Shown here: positions 1 through 11,820 of the stretch, one piece after another
How positions within the stretch are numbered: position 1 is the first letter of the stretch
Layout: each line of letters begins with the position of its first letter
Assembly (NCBI GenBank): GCA_025267735.1
Contig: CM046297.1
Location: 28,050,011-28,114,010 of the forward strand
Length of the DNA stretch: 64,000 bases
Direction of reading: 5' to 3'
From: Mactra quadrangularis
Lineage: Eukaryota; Mollusca; Bivalvia; Venerida; Mactridae
Position numbers and translations under genes: made by a program
Notes under the pieces: generated by a model
What the model was told of the DNA's origin: nothing
Seen by the model: only the letters and a program-made list of their open reading frames with translations
Database searches by the model: none

Positions 1-196
1 ATAACCAATACTCATCTACCCTTCCTCAAGGCCGGAAACTTCTCCGTATTATATAATCAATGGAGGAAAATTAACATTATTGTCAAGATTTTATGGAAGG
101 GCATAACCTCCCTGGAAGGGATTCGAACCCGTAACCCTCCTCGGGACACGATATTCTGAATCTCGGCGCTACCAACTGCGCTATCGACCCGGGTTA
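1..196 (-). mobile_element. tRNA-derived SINE, family A, cut by window edge
   Basis: On the minus strand this reads as a tRNA-like head with an A box (GATAGCGCAGTTGG-like) and a B box (GGTTCGAATCC) near 125-135. A body follows that also occurs at 3.6, 12.6, 18.6 and 31.2 kb. The 3' tail lies beyond position 1. Family A is defined here by comparing copies within this window; the formal family name is unknown. Confidence 0.8.
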
Positions 197-686
197 AATT
201 AATTATAGGGAAGCAGCCATTTGGTGAAAAGACTAAAGATGCATGAGACCAAAACAACACTGTGTTCTATTTTCTTTTTTTCCGTCCTCCGTTTGCTGCG
301 CACTGTCTCGTGTCCTAACTTTCGATACATGGCAAGGTGTAATAAGAACTTATTACTTAATTTACAAAGTTACACTTTATTTGGAAAACGCGTTTTTAAA
401 ATATCGGAACAAATGTTACCCTGTGTTCCTTTATCCTTTATGTAGTCATGTATATGTCGCAGTCCAGGAAGGGCGATGATATGTTACGCTTAAGTCGGAA
501 ATACGTCACTTGAAAACGTTTATGCAACGGCACCATGATGAACGAAGATATAATCATTATTAGTATTATCACTATAGTTGTTATTGATGTGGTTGTCTTA
601 TTACTATCATTTTCCTACAATAAGTAACATTACGACCACGCTATTGAATATAACATACATGAAGAAATGCGCGTTTGATTAATTGA
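197..686. other. Intergenic, no gene seen
   Basis: AT-rich sequence with two overlapping short open frames that show no recognisable protein character. An in-frame TGA near 684-686 closes the reading frame of the following exon, so any upstream coding exon would have to be joined by splicing. Confidence 0.5.
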
Positions 687-704
687 CAAAATAGTTTTAT
701 ACTA

Positions 705-1631
705 ATGCAAAAGTCTCATCGAGACTTGATACGATTTGTCAAAATATCGAAGTGCAACAGTTTCCATTCCAGTTTGACTATTGAATTTAATTATAATATA
801 TATATTGAACAGATAACTACTGGTCATATCTACAGCGTACAATCCTTCACTGATGTCGATGTAGGAATCGATTCTAATGAGAAAGCATGTAACATACGAG
901 ATATGTGTCAGATGTCTGATGGTACTGTTATACTCATCGACGGTGAAAACAAGAAATTGAAGAGATTGGATGATAAGCTCAACATGAAAGATTTCTACCA
1001 GTTTGACAAGACACCTACTCATGTGGTTCCCGTGTCTTCGTCACAAGTGGCTGTTTTATACAGTAGCTGGGAGATAGTTTGTTTTAGGATGTTAGAAGAC
1101 ACTATTGTTGGTGAGAGAAAGGTAGTTTTAAAAGGCAATCCTGACTGTCAAGATGATATGATCTATTGTAATAATCAATTTTGGATACTTTGTGGTAATG
1201 TTTTATATATATATTCCTCATTAGGGTATTTAGATAAGCGCATTGATAATCTTTCACGTGATCGGCATTCACATTATGTATATATGATGTCGTGCACTTT
1301 ATGCACAAACAAAGAAAAAACAAGAGTGTATGCTATAAAAGATGACACTGTTCATGTGTTAGATTTAGATGGTAATGTAGTATATGCATTTACATTAAAA
1401 GATAAAGCAACTACCATGACAATTACAATGGATGATATTATAATGGCACATCAATTAAACTCTACTGATGTTGTAATGTATGATTTAGAAGGTAACATAC
1501 TTGGTAAACTTATAGCTGGAAAAAATATGTTACCTCGTCCTTTGTCAATGTTATATGATGAAAGTAAATGTTGTTTAATTATTGGATTTGCGTTTAAAAA
1601 CAAATTACGAGTTTTTAAATTGCAGAAATAA
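705..1631 (+). CDS. TRIM/NHL-like beta-propeller protein, probable 3'-terminal exon
   Basis: An open frame of 308 codons from the first ATG. Residues from about 60 to the end form repeated beta-propeller-like strands, each with a short hydrophobic strand, a D/N-G turn and a second strand: around 64-90 (CNIRDMCQMSDGTVILIDG), 104-130, 148-180, 193-233 and 237-308. This resembles the C-terminal NHL-like propeller of the many TRIM-type proteins in bivalves, which usually carry RING, B-box and coiled-coil parts encoded upstream. None of those is present here. Residues 1-50 look like the tail of a coiled-coil linker, so the ATG at 705 may be internal and the real exon start a splice acceptor around 690-711. 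The frame ends at a TAA, and AATAAA follows about 590 bp later. It could also be a stand-alone gene or an intact fragment of a duplicated TRIM gene. The propeller type is fairly clear; the function (E3 ligase or RNA binding) is not shown. Confidence 0.7.
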   Translation: MQKSHRDLIRFVKISKCNSFHSSLTIEFNYNIYIEQITTGHIYSVQSFTDVDVGIDSNEKACNIRDMCQMSDGTVILIDGENKKLKRLDDKLNMKDFYQFDKTPTHVVPVSSSQVAVLYSSWEIVCFRMLEDTIVGERKVVLKGNPDCQDDMIYCNNQFWILCGNVLYIYSSLGYLDKRIDNLSRDRHSHYVYMMSCTLCTNKEKTRVYAIKDDTVHVLDLDGNVVYAFTLKDKATTMTITMDDIIMAHQLNSTDVVMYDLEGNILGKLIAGKNMLPRPLSMLYDESKCCLIIGFAFKNKLRVFKLQK

Positions 1632-2218
1632 GTAACAGCCGTGATACAACGCAGGATGAGCAAAATTGTTAGACGTTATAAACAAGTGTACCATTTCCTA
1701 CATGACAACGACATCTTATTCGGATGTCCATAAGAGCAAAACTGACGAGAAAGTTGTGTCTGAATCATTGTCACAAAATTTCCAGACCTGACGTTAATTA
1801 TCATTGAAAAGTTTGGGTAAATCCATGGCATGATGATATATATTTTTATCATAGCATTGTATGCAAGTATAGTGTAACTTACATTTTACATTATCATTTG
1901 TTTTTTAGTACGAGTATATGCAGTTCCATACCAGTTCAGTGCTATTCAATATTTGCTTAGCACAAGTCTATCTATATACGTATGTTGTATGTCAATTATC
2001 AGCTTTATTGCTTTGCCTGGTTCCCAGTCGTACTTTGGCAGGTAAAAGTACGTCAGGCAAACCGTGATCATGTCCGCGCCCTATGTAATGAATTAGATAT
2101 TGGATAATTATGTTTTGAAATGAGCATTTCTCACTACACAGACTTAAATCAAAGGATCATTGTACTAGAAATGTAGTGGATACCTTTTTCAGTTGTTTGG
2201 TTACATTAATTTATGCAA

Positions 2219-2224
2219 AATAAA
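2219..2224 (+). terminator. Candidate polyadenylation signal for the propeller gene
   Basis: AATAAA occurs 588 bp after the stop codon in the same orientation. The hexamer is common by chance in AT-rich DNA, so the assignment is tentative. Confidence 0.3.
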
Positions 2225-3630
2225 GTATCCGATATATTTACGAGACTAATCCACGTCCGAATTGTGTTCACTTAAGACATGATTTTGTTAATCGTCGGCT
2301 TGATATACGTGTAATCTGAAAAATCGAAATCGAATGCCCTATATAGTACCGAACTCCTACTAAGTAACTATCGTCAGCACATGATCATGCAGGATTAAGA
2401 AAACGTTATACCTGTATAATAACTGAGGAGGCCGCCATGATTCTCGTTTGCCTGGCCCGATAACGATAGTGGTAAGGGGCAGGTAATCCAGGCTAATGTA
2501 TTGCTGTTCTTATATATAATCATGCATAGTGATTTAGAAACACCATTTAGTATTTTTACCACTTTGTGTTTTCATATAATTTATTTGATTGTAATAAATT
2601 GTGTTTTAGACGGATATTGCCAAATTTGTATATATATCAATATGAATATTGTCCTTTTTTTGTCGATTGATACACTATGTCCTTCTAAGTGTATGTATTG
2701 CCGATACAGTATGTAAAACGTATAAATAACAATCTCCTTAACACAGGGCACTTCATGCTTGAGTACTTGCAGATAGAATGCAGTCGATTTGCAGTCATAG
2801 TATTAGGGAGTTTTTGTCACTTTGTCACTTATATAACGGAAATGATAGTAAGGTATGTGTTCCATTTTATAATTTCAATTGATGAAATTTGATCGTATAG
2901 CACAAAAAAAACAATCGGAACACCATTCGTTTTATAACTTTTGAGTATGACAGTAATTGCTTGACTCTCTGCAAAATCGAGTAAGTGTCTCTACCTGAAT
3001 GAAAATGACATTATTATCATATTTTGTTGAAGATGGCAACATGTTAGAGTCGAACCGAAATAATTGTAAAAAACACTTTCAAATAGATCATGGATTATAT
3101 AAAAAACCATACGATATTATATCCAAACTGTTATATCATACACATGTATGCGTCGATATTTTGTGGATTTGCATTCCCGATAATTTTTTGGTAAGTTTTG
3201 GTATGATAAAACCAATGTATTGACTTTTATACATCAACATTTAAGAAAAGATGTCTGTTCGATCATGCCTGCTGTATGCGTTTATGTATTATCAGTATGA
3301 CGTCTATACTTAAAAGAAAAATTAATCCGGCAGATTTTCAAAAAGTTTTCAGCGGAAACGTATATTGACACTGTTCATTTGGTAGTAAATGATGTAAGCT
3401 TTTAAATGATGTATAATTTGTTGTTTTGGGGTGGACAATACAGATTAAGCAACAAATTATAGACGTTTTGCACTATTGTCGACTGCCTTAAAAAGTACAT
3501 GCGGTCGCCATGTTTACGACGTCATGAGTACGTAATTAGGAATAATGATGTCAAATAAATACTGATCCAAATCGGAAATATCTTTAAGTTTACAACTGTA
3601 CCAAACATCATATGCAAATGTAAAAACGTC
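2225..3630. other. Intergenic, no gene seen
   Basis: AT-rich unique-looking sequence. The open frames here are short and their composition follows base content. No repeat shared with the rest of the window was recognised. Confidence 0.4.
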
Positions 3631-3631
3631 G

Positions 3632-3801
3632 AGGTTATACCCTTCCATGAAAAAGTTTCCGGCCTTGTGGAAGGGTAGGTGAGTACTGGTTATAGACAAT
3701 GGTCCAGGAAAGCTAAGTTAGGTGCGCTGGACGCCGTGAAATGACCTAAATTTTGTTGATACGGCGTTAACTCCAATAAATAAATAAATAAATAAATAAA
3801 A
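3632..3801 (+). mobile_element. SINE family A, 3' part with (AATA)n tail
   Basis: Matches the body and tail of the full copy at 31.2 kb. It starts at the GGTTATACCCTTCC segment, runs through CGCCGTGAAATGACCTAAA and ACGGCGTTAACTCC, and ends in an AATA repeat. The tRNA-like head is missing, and about 45 bp between the body start and the TTTCCGGCC segment are deleted compared with 31.2 kb. Confidence 0.8.
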
Positions 3802-4078
3802 ACGTCCATTAAAACCTTTAAGAGAATTTTCAACTGATCATTTTACATCAATCACAGCCTGACACAGAACTGATTTCTAATGAACTCGATGAATAATTTA
3901 ATAGAAAAAAAAATGAAATTGTAATTATGTTCCTATTGATTAATATGAATACCCTGATACTTAAAATTTTGCAACAACTAATCATTATTTGTTATCAATT
4001 GAAACAGATTTTATTTTTTATTATTTTCAGATGAAATTTGAAGCGGGATCCGTTAATAATTACTCAATTCACTGACTG

Positions 4079-4190
4079 TATAGTGCGTACTCATTGAACC
4101 CGACCTTACCTTTCTCATTTGCATCTTATTATCATTTACACGTTTCCCAGCGAAAATCAATACCACGCCTACTGTATACTTCGGCTCGTT
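4079..4190 (-). mobile_element. One end of a TATAGTGCG-type MITE
   Basis: Begins TATAGTGCG. Through the segment ending near TACTTCGGC it matches the reverse complement of the right half of the element at 8.8-9.0 kb. Only this half is present, so it is a truncated copy. Confidence 0.6.
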
Positions 4191-4295
4191 ACGTATTTAA
4201 GATAAAATAAGACATGTATAAAGTATACACAACACGCATGTAAAACAACTCACGATTCAAATGCAATCAAACGCGAAACCTGTGTTTTTACATTT

Positions 4296-4326
4296 TTGGA
4301 ACGATGCTAATTTAGCATCGTTCCAA
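4296..4326. repeat. Perfect palindrome, 15-bp arms
   Basis: Arms 4296-4310 and 4312-4326 (TTGGAACGATGCTAA and its exact complement) are separated by a single T. It may be a minimal foldback remnant; no function is shown. Confidence 0.85.
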
Positions 4327-4515
4327 TGGTAACAAGAAAGTATAAGATTACTCTTTTCACGCTTCAACAATTTTCAACGTAGACAAAGAGGCGTAGTTCA
4401 AGCGTGAAACTCATTAACATCTCATTTAAATGTAATACAACGCTGGCTTGTGTTGTCGTTCTTGAAACTCTTCAGGAGAAGGGAGGTTACTCTCAGGACA
4501 TATAAATTTTGCAAT

Positions 4516-4557
4516 GGAGACGGGACAACTCAACCCGTAGACAACTCAACCCGTGAC
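4516..4557 (+). repeat. Fragment shared with the 27.4-kb foldback element
   Basis: Contains two copies of ACAACTCAACCCGT. The same sequence occurs, in inverted arms, inside the foldback element at 27.4-27.6 kb. Confidence 0.6.
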
Positions 4558-4689
4558 AACTGCAATGATTACTTGTTGAAGTAAAAAGGGCCTACGATGT
4601 TTTTGACAATGCCTGTTATATGCGTAACATAATTACATCATTCGATAGTAATAAACAATATTAAATGATCGTATTATATTAAGCAGTGG

Positions 4690-4790
4690 CTAGAGTTACG
4701 GTACCGTAACTCTAGACCAAGGTTCTAGAGTTACTGAAGTTCCGTAACTGTAGACAACCCTGACAGGGCTGGCTAGAGTTACGGAAGCCA
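4690..4790. repeat. Foldback cluster with a perfect 26-bp palindrome
   Basis: Positions 4690-4715 are a perfect palindrome centred on GGTACC with arms CTAGAGTTACGGT. The arm motif TAGAGTTAC recurs at about 4727 and 4772, with an inverted copy near 4744-4753. It looks like a small foldback repeat. Confidence 0.75.
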
Positions 4791-5451
4791 AATAACATGC
4801 GTATGTTTCAACTTTTAAACGTCGGAAAACTTGTTTAGATTCATTATTACTCGAAATAAACAAGTATTTACCGACGTAACTTATCCAATTACATTCGGAA
4901 TAGACGATTCTTAGAGTAATTAAAAATATCAACGATCTCGTTAAAAAATACCCATTGATAACCAAAAATGAGAAGTTGTCAGCTCCTTTTGGTTAAAGAA
5001 ATAGTCCAGAAAAATCTTTGGTTTGGTGAGATCGCTGCTGTACATGACCCTAAAATGTGTTGATGAAAATTAATTCTAAAGTAAGATAAACCTTGCCATG
5101 AGCAAACCACTTGAGAAGTCTAGTGCTATCCTTTTTTAAAATTATGTTAATTGATACTTAATACATTATTTAATAGATAATATACATAATAATATATTCT
5201 TTAATCAAAAAATAAGTTCAGGACATCGTTCCTCCAGCACTCCAGTGCTTTGATCAACTTGTACGCACTATATATTATATTGTGTGTTACCGTATGCGTG
5301 TATATTTGTATCATTCGACAACATTAAACATGCACCTTATTAGTTTTCGTATCGATTTACGGCTTAGTTTGTATACATTCGTTAAGTTTTGCTGCTTCAA
5401 TGAGTGACACTTTAAAAATAGAGGGGAAAGTAACAATTGAGCTAGATCAAA

Positions 5452-5522
5452 CGGTTTGTAGAGCCGAGGTAAAGAACTGACTTATCAGTCGAAATACCCC
5501 GGGTTCGATTCCCGCAGTTTTA
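5452..5522 (+). repeat. tRNA-like head, probable SINE remnant
   Basis: Has a B box in GGGTTCGATTCCCG and an upstream A-box-like stretch, but no convincing cloverleaf and no body shared with other SINEs here. More likely a decayed SINE head than a tRNA gene. Confidence 0.4.
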
Positions 5523-6029
5523 TTTTTATTTGCTAACACCAGTAACATATTAGCTACACAATGATTTACCTATTACATTTAACTAATTCGTTAAATATAA
5601 ATACTATATCATTTTATAGTTTTGTCAATAGTTTTTTTCTTTAATCATTTATTTATTAGATTTTTACAAAACATTGAAATAATTATACTTAAATAATTTC
5701 ATAACTAAAAACGCGAATATTTGTGTACTACATTTCGATACATTGTTAAGCTATTGAACGACTGCAAGCGCTCGCTATAAAGTCCAAGATGGCGTCGAAC
5801 AACACATTATTGAAAATAGTGAGTGGGGGCAATTATTTCTGCTGAAATGAGATCTTTCACATAAATGAATCATTATCATACAATTTACTGTACTAAGTAA
5901 ATTGTATTAAATGCATTGCGTTGATATGTTATGTAGAACAATTAACACACACGTTTGCGTCCCACTTTTCTGCGATAATTCTTTGGAAAAAAAACTTAAT
6001 TTTCCAACCGCTATCCTTGATATCTAAGC

Positions 6030-6135
6030 GAAACATCACTCGAGCAGAATCGCAAGCGCTCGCGAGCACTCGAGCGCGGGCGCCCGCGTTCAGCACGAGA
6101 TCGCTCGTTGACGCCCCGAGCGCTCGCATTGTATA
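6030..6135. other. Short GC- and CpG-rich patch
   Basis: About 100 bp with many CpG dinucleotides and repeated, partly self-complementary GCGCTCG or CGAGCG motifs, inside otherwise AT-rich DNA. A matching AAGCGCTCGC motif lies at about 5766. It could be the end of a transposon with GC-rich termini or a small regulatory patch; no coding function is supported. Confidence 0.4.
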
Positions 6136-6139
6136 ACGC

Positions 6140-7105
6140 ACCTCTGGTTAATATTTTCGGACTTCATGAATATGTAAATCTATGAATATAAAACGATAAT
6201 GTTAGTATGTTACAGTGAATATATATATTTTTACAATAATTTCTGTTAAAGAATGACGATAAGTTTATGTAAACATTAAATGATGTGTAAAATTAGCACC
6301 AAAGCCATCATTCTATGTACCAGAACTTGTCGGATACGTCTGTTTCCAAACTGTTGCTTAAAATATATGTAACATTCACTCTGATTAAAATCCGGTCTTA
6401 AATTCTCCGCTGTTATGCTCGCTTCTATAAGACATCTATACTATAATAAAAGTATTGTCCGGTCTACATAAACCATTATATCTTTTTGTTTGTTATTGCA
6501 CACTCTTACATTTGGTATCGTTAGAAAGAGAATGTTATTATGCATTGAATAAAAAAAGAATTGTGAAATTTGAGCCTGTTCTGTCGGTGCAATAATGTGT
6601 TGCAAATTGACATTGAGGAAAATGATTGCGTTGAGTCAGTTTTAGATGAAACATTTTTTCAATAGTATGTGTGACCCCCATTAACCCGAATGATTTTTCT
6701 GGTCTTCCGGCTAGATTCCTTAGCAAACTTGTAGCATCGACGCGTAAAAGGATCACCGAACTCATTCAAGTTAAATCGAGGTAACATAATTACATTCATA
6801 AGACAGAGCATGTCAAATGTGTCAGTGTACAAACTGTTGACTTATATATAGTTTTATTACCCGCTCGGTTGCTGGCTTCCATAAACATTTCAGTGGTGGC
6901 TAGGTACTTGCGACGTTGACGTAACATGAATATTGTATGTTGTGGTTGGACAAGTATAAACGTACATTGATATGTCGTACATTGTAAAAATACATGACAT
7001 TTTTCGTTAGGAATGTACACTGTCATATACTGCATGTGTTAATAATTAGTTATAATGATCAAATAATAGGATAAGTTACATGTAACCAGTTACATGTTTT
7101 ATACT
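6140..7105. other. No gene or clear repeat seen
   Basis: AT-rich sequence. The open frames on the minus strand (6538-6765 and 6796-7035) show no recognisable domain and no exon-like borders. Confidence 0.4.
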
Positions 7106-7240
7106 CAGGGGCAGATCCAGGATTTTTTCGGGGGGGGGGGGGGTCGGAACTTTTTTTAGGGGGGGGTCCAAACTTTCGAACCACTACCACAATATACACT
7201 TCCTGCAGAATAATGCAACATATTAATAATAAAAACTATA
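7106..7240 (+). mobile_element. End of a GGCGGATCCAGGA-type transposon
   Basis: Starts CAGGGGCAGATCCAGGATTTTT. A long G run and a segment leading to GCAACATATTAATAATA follow; the element at 33.56 kb shares this arrangement. The other end was not located. Confidence 0.6.
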
Positions 7241-8418
7241 TAACCATTAAATATTTGGTAAGCATCGCGAAAAATTGCTTCAATACACTTGAATTCAATA
7301 GTTTGCAGCAGCAATATTCTAGAAAATAGACTGGAAAATAATGTAAATAAATAAATAACTCACATCAGCAAAATTCTTCAACGTGGTCGTCTTGCTTCAA
7401 CATTTTTTTAAAGCAAGAATTTAGTGATTTGGGTTCACGTGATAAATTAAACTATTTTTACCGAAGTAGTTTATTTTAGTGTGTGTAAAAGAAGCGGCAA
7501 CTCACTTACTGGAATAAAACCGGTTTTGATCATTATTTAAATCGTATTAATTTTACTATTATAAGTGCTTTTTTAACATAACGCGTAAATTTGTAAAGGA
7601 TATTAACTGAGTGCGAGGGTTTTCTGAGTTAGAACAACCTGGCCGCGGACTTCTCGTGAAAATCCGAAAACGCGAAGCCGTTTGAGGATTTTGAGAAGTC
7701 CAAGGCCATGTTGTTTTAACACAGAAAATCCGTAGCACGAGGTTAATATCCGACTTACACAACGATTCAAGTGATTAGTTACACGTGTACATAAATTGGT
7801 CATGGACTACATTTTTACAAACGAATTTGTTTCGAGTGCATCTTTTTCTCTTACGAGCATTTAGTGAATTTGAAACTGTTAATTAACAGATGACTAGCGT
7901 GATTTGATTATATATTTTAGCATCCGCGACGGTAAATAATATTTGTTAATTAACAATAAATGCATGAATAAGTTTCTTGATTCATTGTATTGTTTAATTT
8001 TTATTCAAGCTGATATATTCAATGCCATCTTCTCATTTTCGGTAAATTACGCAATTTTACGCCTTGACATGTTGGAAATATTTATGGACAGTATTATCTT
8101 ACATGTTTACTTATTCTTAATCATATTTAGTTTGGTATTAATATTGTAAGTCAATGAGCCAGAATTGGAAGTATTGTAGGTGGTTAACGTCGCTATTAAA
8201 TCATTACATGAATAAATACAACATATTCATTCTCATTTCTTTCGAATAAATCATAAGTTCTGTACATATTTCCGAAGAGATTTAAGTTTTGTAATACGTT
8301 CCATGAAAATACAATAAGTTTTGTTAGTAAAGACAATCTTTCAAAATTAAGCAGTTCGTGTTTATTTTAAATTTTAAATTAACACGAAGACTGCGCTCCA
8401 TTGAATACACGACTTAAA

Positions 8419-8514
8419 ATTTCACGAGAGCAGGTTTTTCTTTTTCACGTGGCCGGGTTGATATCTAAAAATCAACTCGCTCACGTGAAAAAGAACAACT
8501 CGCTCTCGTCAAAT
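8419..8514. repeat. Imperfect inverted repeat (foldback), about 44-bp arms
   Basis: Arms 8419-8462 and 8471-8514 are complementary with a few mismatches. They share CTTTTTCACGTG and CGAGAGC motifs around a short loop. Probably a foldback or MITE remnant. Confidence 0.75.
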
Positions 8515-8779
8515 CTTTTGTTTTACTAGGTGATTCCGAAATATATTAACCCATGTTAAACAAAGGAAGCGGTGTGTAAAACAGGAGAAGAGTTTATTTG
8601 TCAAAACGAGGGATAATGAACATTATCGGGAATTTTCATCGAATTAAAACAATTTGTTTAATTATTAGATGAGATAAAGCGATGAATATTTTTAAAGCTT
8701 ATAATTGTTTTTACAGTAATTAGATACTTTTAGAACTTGCAAATGAAGGTCGACCCTTTACACATTAATAAGTCATTTG

Positions 8780-9048
8780 TATAGTGCGTAAATATTGACC
8801 CCGACTTGACCTTTATGCAAGAATATTCATTACATTGAATACGAGTGTAGTATTAATGTTCGATTACACCGTGGCCGTGGCTGTGAGGATTAAAAGCTTA
8901 GATTTAGCACACAAACATACTTCTATAATTTTACAATGGCTGCCGAAGTGTAGAATAGGCGTGGTACTGATTTTCGTCGGGATATGTGTAGATAATTATT
9001 TGATGCAAATGTGAAAGGTCAGATCGTGATCAATATTTGCGCACTATA
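8780..9048. mobile_element. MITE with TAGTGCG termini and TA flanks
   Basis: Left end TATAGTGCGTAAATATTGA; the right end, reverse-complemented, is TATAGTGCGCAAATATTGA. If TA is the target site, the element is 8782-9046, as expected for a Tc1/mariner-type insertion. Related ends occur at 4.1 and 56.9 kb. No transposase frame. Confidence 0.7.
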
Positions 9049-9549
9049 AATTGCATCAAACAAGTGAGGAATAGTTGGGTTTGACTTTAAGCCTAAACTG
9101 GTTAAATATATACCCTTGGCATATGAGCATGTTCTCTTCGATGTATATTCCAGAAACTGGACGTCACAACTTGTGACATGCTTTCAACCCGGAGAATTCG
9201 TGACTTGGATGTAACCCATAGTTACCGTTGCAAAAACACAGTATCAAGCTATAAATACAGCTATATAGTCCCCTACAAAAACATTCCCCTTGTAGGTCCC
9301 AAGGCAGTAAAGTGCGGGAACTAGGAGTTAAAGTCACTGTTGTTTTCACCGATTGCTACCAATTTAAACACCTGAAGAACCATTTCTCCAAGTTCAACTT
9401 TTGATAAGACAGAAACAATACAAGTTTGCCAACACCGATACAACTAGAAATATTAATATTTTAATTCATGTATTACAATGATAAATTAAAGCACTGGGGT
9501 GCTGGAGGAGCGACGTCCTTGATTTATCAATTATTCAGTCATTAATCTG

Positions 9550-9845
9550 CCCGGCTAGCTCATTTATTATCACGCAAGTCCATTGATCAAGGAGTCGTGG
9601 GTTCGATTACCGCAGGGGAGCATAATTTCGTAGAGTTTATTAATAAAATGATTCCTAAAGCCAGTCTCCCTCCTTCCACTGATAAATAACATTTAGGGCA
9701 GCTGTAAGTCGTCAGTCACTGACGGAAGTATGCACATAGTAAGTAATTAACAGTCAATCCAAAGATTTATCTTTTCCATGAACGGTAAGTAGGTTAACTG
9801 ACCGCCGTGATATGACATACGGCGTAAAACCAATCAAAGAAGAAA
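9550..9845 (+). mobile_element. SINE family B, near full length
   Basis: The tRNA-like head (GCTAGCTCA..., B box GGGTTCGATTACC) is followed by the body seen at 19.6 and 38.4 kb. The 3' domain contains TGACCGCCGTGATATGAC and ACGGCGTAAAACC, ending in an A-rich tail. Confidence 0.8.
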
Positions 9846-10137
9846 AAGGTGTTGAGTGCGGCAGTGCTAGACAATTTACATCTTTAAATGAATCGAAGGG
9901 GGCGGACATATGGCGGATAATTGTAGTAAAATAAGATAGTATGCTAGAACCGCACCTTTGTCTTTGTTACAGCATGGAAGAATGGTTTTAATCTGTGCTA
10001 TTTCGAATTGGACGATGGAAGATTCAATGTAAACTGAATTTGATGTAAATAGGGGAGGCAAATCTTGTTTGTTATTTATTATCATTTAAGTAGTTAACTC
10101 CCTTGCTCATGGTAAGTTTATCTTTAAAGGGATATAC

Positions 10138-10655
10138 AGGCAAATGACTGTGCCAAAAGTATAGAACCAAGATTAGTCTTTAAAATAGTATTAAGAACGT
10201 AAGAAATCACTTACTAATAACATTTGTCACTTATAACATTCAACTGAACGAATTAAAACATGTGGCATACTAATTGTTGAAAACGAAAGTAGGATACTGT
10301 GGGAATCACCAAGCTATTTATAAATTTGTTGTATGTCGTACTTGCTGAAAGTAAACATTCTCATTGGTCGCTTCTTGTCTTTTCAACATTCTTAGGCGGT
10401 TAGGATATCTTTTTAATAGAACTATACTAATATTGCACAATAACAAGCTCTAGTATCTTCTCATCAGTAAATGCACATTTTAACACTACATGTAATCTAT
10501 TTTAGCTAACCTGACCCACGTGGGTCTATTATATTACGAGAAAGTAAAGAAATATTTTGCCAAGTAATATGACAGTGTGTCTGTTGCATTCACAGTTATA
10601 AAAATATAATTCAAAATCAGGAAATATGAATTTGAACTTTTGCCTGTATATCCCT
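10138..10655. mobile_element. TTAA-flanked MITE, 518 bp
   Basis: Terminal inverted repeats AGGGATATACAGGCAAA are identical for 17 bp at both ends. The element is flanked by TTAA at 10134-10137 and 10656-10659. The TTAA duplication points to a piggyBac- or Kolobok-type mobilising transposase; the AGGG start favours Kolobok. No coding frame inside. Confidence 0.85.
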
Positions 10656-10659
10656 TTAA

Positions 10660-11390
10660 ATATCGATACTATCTTCGTCGTTGATTTTTTCAATAAGAAT
10701 CGTAATTTTGTCTACTAAGTATTTGTATTTCAAAAATTGTACTTTATACCACGAAATTAAGAAAAACTAAGAATGAGTAAATATGTATTTATTACTTTAT
10801 GATAAGAAATCAATCCTATTTTACATTCAAGTGAATGTATAAATGAATATATAATGAGATAAAATATTTACTTTTCTAAATGTTAGTTTTGTTGAATATA
10901 CAAGAATGCATGTTTTAAAACGTTTTTGTGAGTCTTTGTGTCTTTTAGAAAGACTGCTTGCTGGGCTAAACCAGGAAGAAGAAATCCTGGCCTCTGATTG
11001 GTTAAAAATTCTTAGACGTTTAAATAGTAATCATTTTATATAATTTGAATGATAATACTATCATTATGCAATATGTATATTTTATAATCTACGAGTGCAG
11101 GAGATTCACAGTATAATGGTCTTTTAAATGATGACAAGCTGAATTGAATATATAAAACTGATTTTGTTTGTTTTACACCCCGGTGTTTATTGCGTAATTT
11201 TAAAAGGATGAGATATTATCTAACATGAACCTTTAAATTCAGAATGCTTCTGGGTGACATGTTTAAACGAGTTTAATTAAAGAAAAAAACAGAAAATCAT
11301 CATATACACTGTGGTGTACATGCATTTCACATACATTTTGTATACTTGTGCATAGATATATATATACAGCGCAAAAACGAGTATGTATCC
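10660..11390. other. No gene or clear repeat seen
   Basis: AT-rich unique-looking sequence with only short open frames. Confidence 0.4.
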
Positions 11391-11402
11391 TCTCTATTTA
11401 CA

Positions 11403-11820
11403 TGTAGAGAACAGAACAGAACAGAAGAGAGCAAAGCTGAGCTGAGCTAAGCTAAGTTGACCCGAGCTGAGCTGAACGAAATAAAACAGAACGAAATGGT
11501 CAGAACAGAACAAAAAGTCATTACAGAACATAGCTGAGCTGAGCTGAGCTGATCTGTGTTGAGCTGAGCTGAGCTGAGCTGAGCTGAGCTGAGCTGAACA
11601 AGACAAAACAGAACAGAACATAGCTGAGCTGAGTTGAGTTGAGTTGAGTTGAGCTTCCTTAGATGAGCTGAGCTGGGTTGAAAAAAAACCAAAACAGAAC
11701 AGATCAAAATAGTCAGTACAGAACATTCAAAATAGTCAGTACAGAACAAAATAGTCATAACAGAACATAACACAATAGAGCAGAACAGAAAAGAACAGAA
11801 AAGATCAAAACAGATCATAT
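11403..11820. repeat. Pentanucleotide array, GAGCT and GAACA type
   Basis: Long runs with 5-bp period alternating between GAGCT and GAACA/AACAG units, with point changes. The minus-strand open frames here (Ser/Ala/Gln/Leu-rich) are by-products of the repeat. A short related patch occurs near 21.5 kb. Confidence 0.9.

Noticed and set aside
11394..11818. Minus-strand frames rich in Ser, Ala, Gln and Leu
   Set aside because: They are translations of the GAGCT/GAACA pentanucleotide array in two frames, not a gene.
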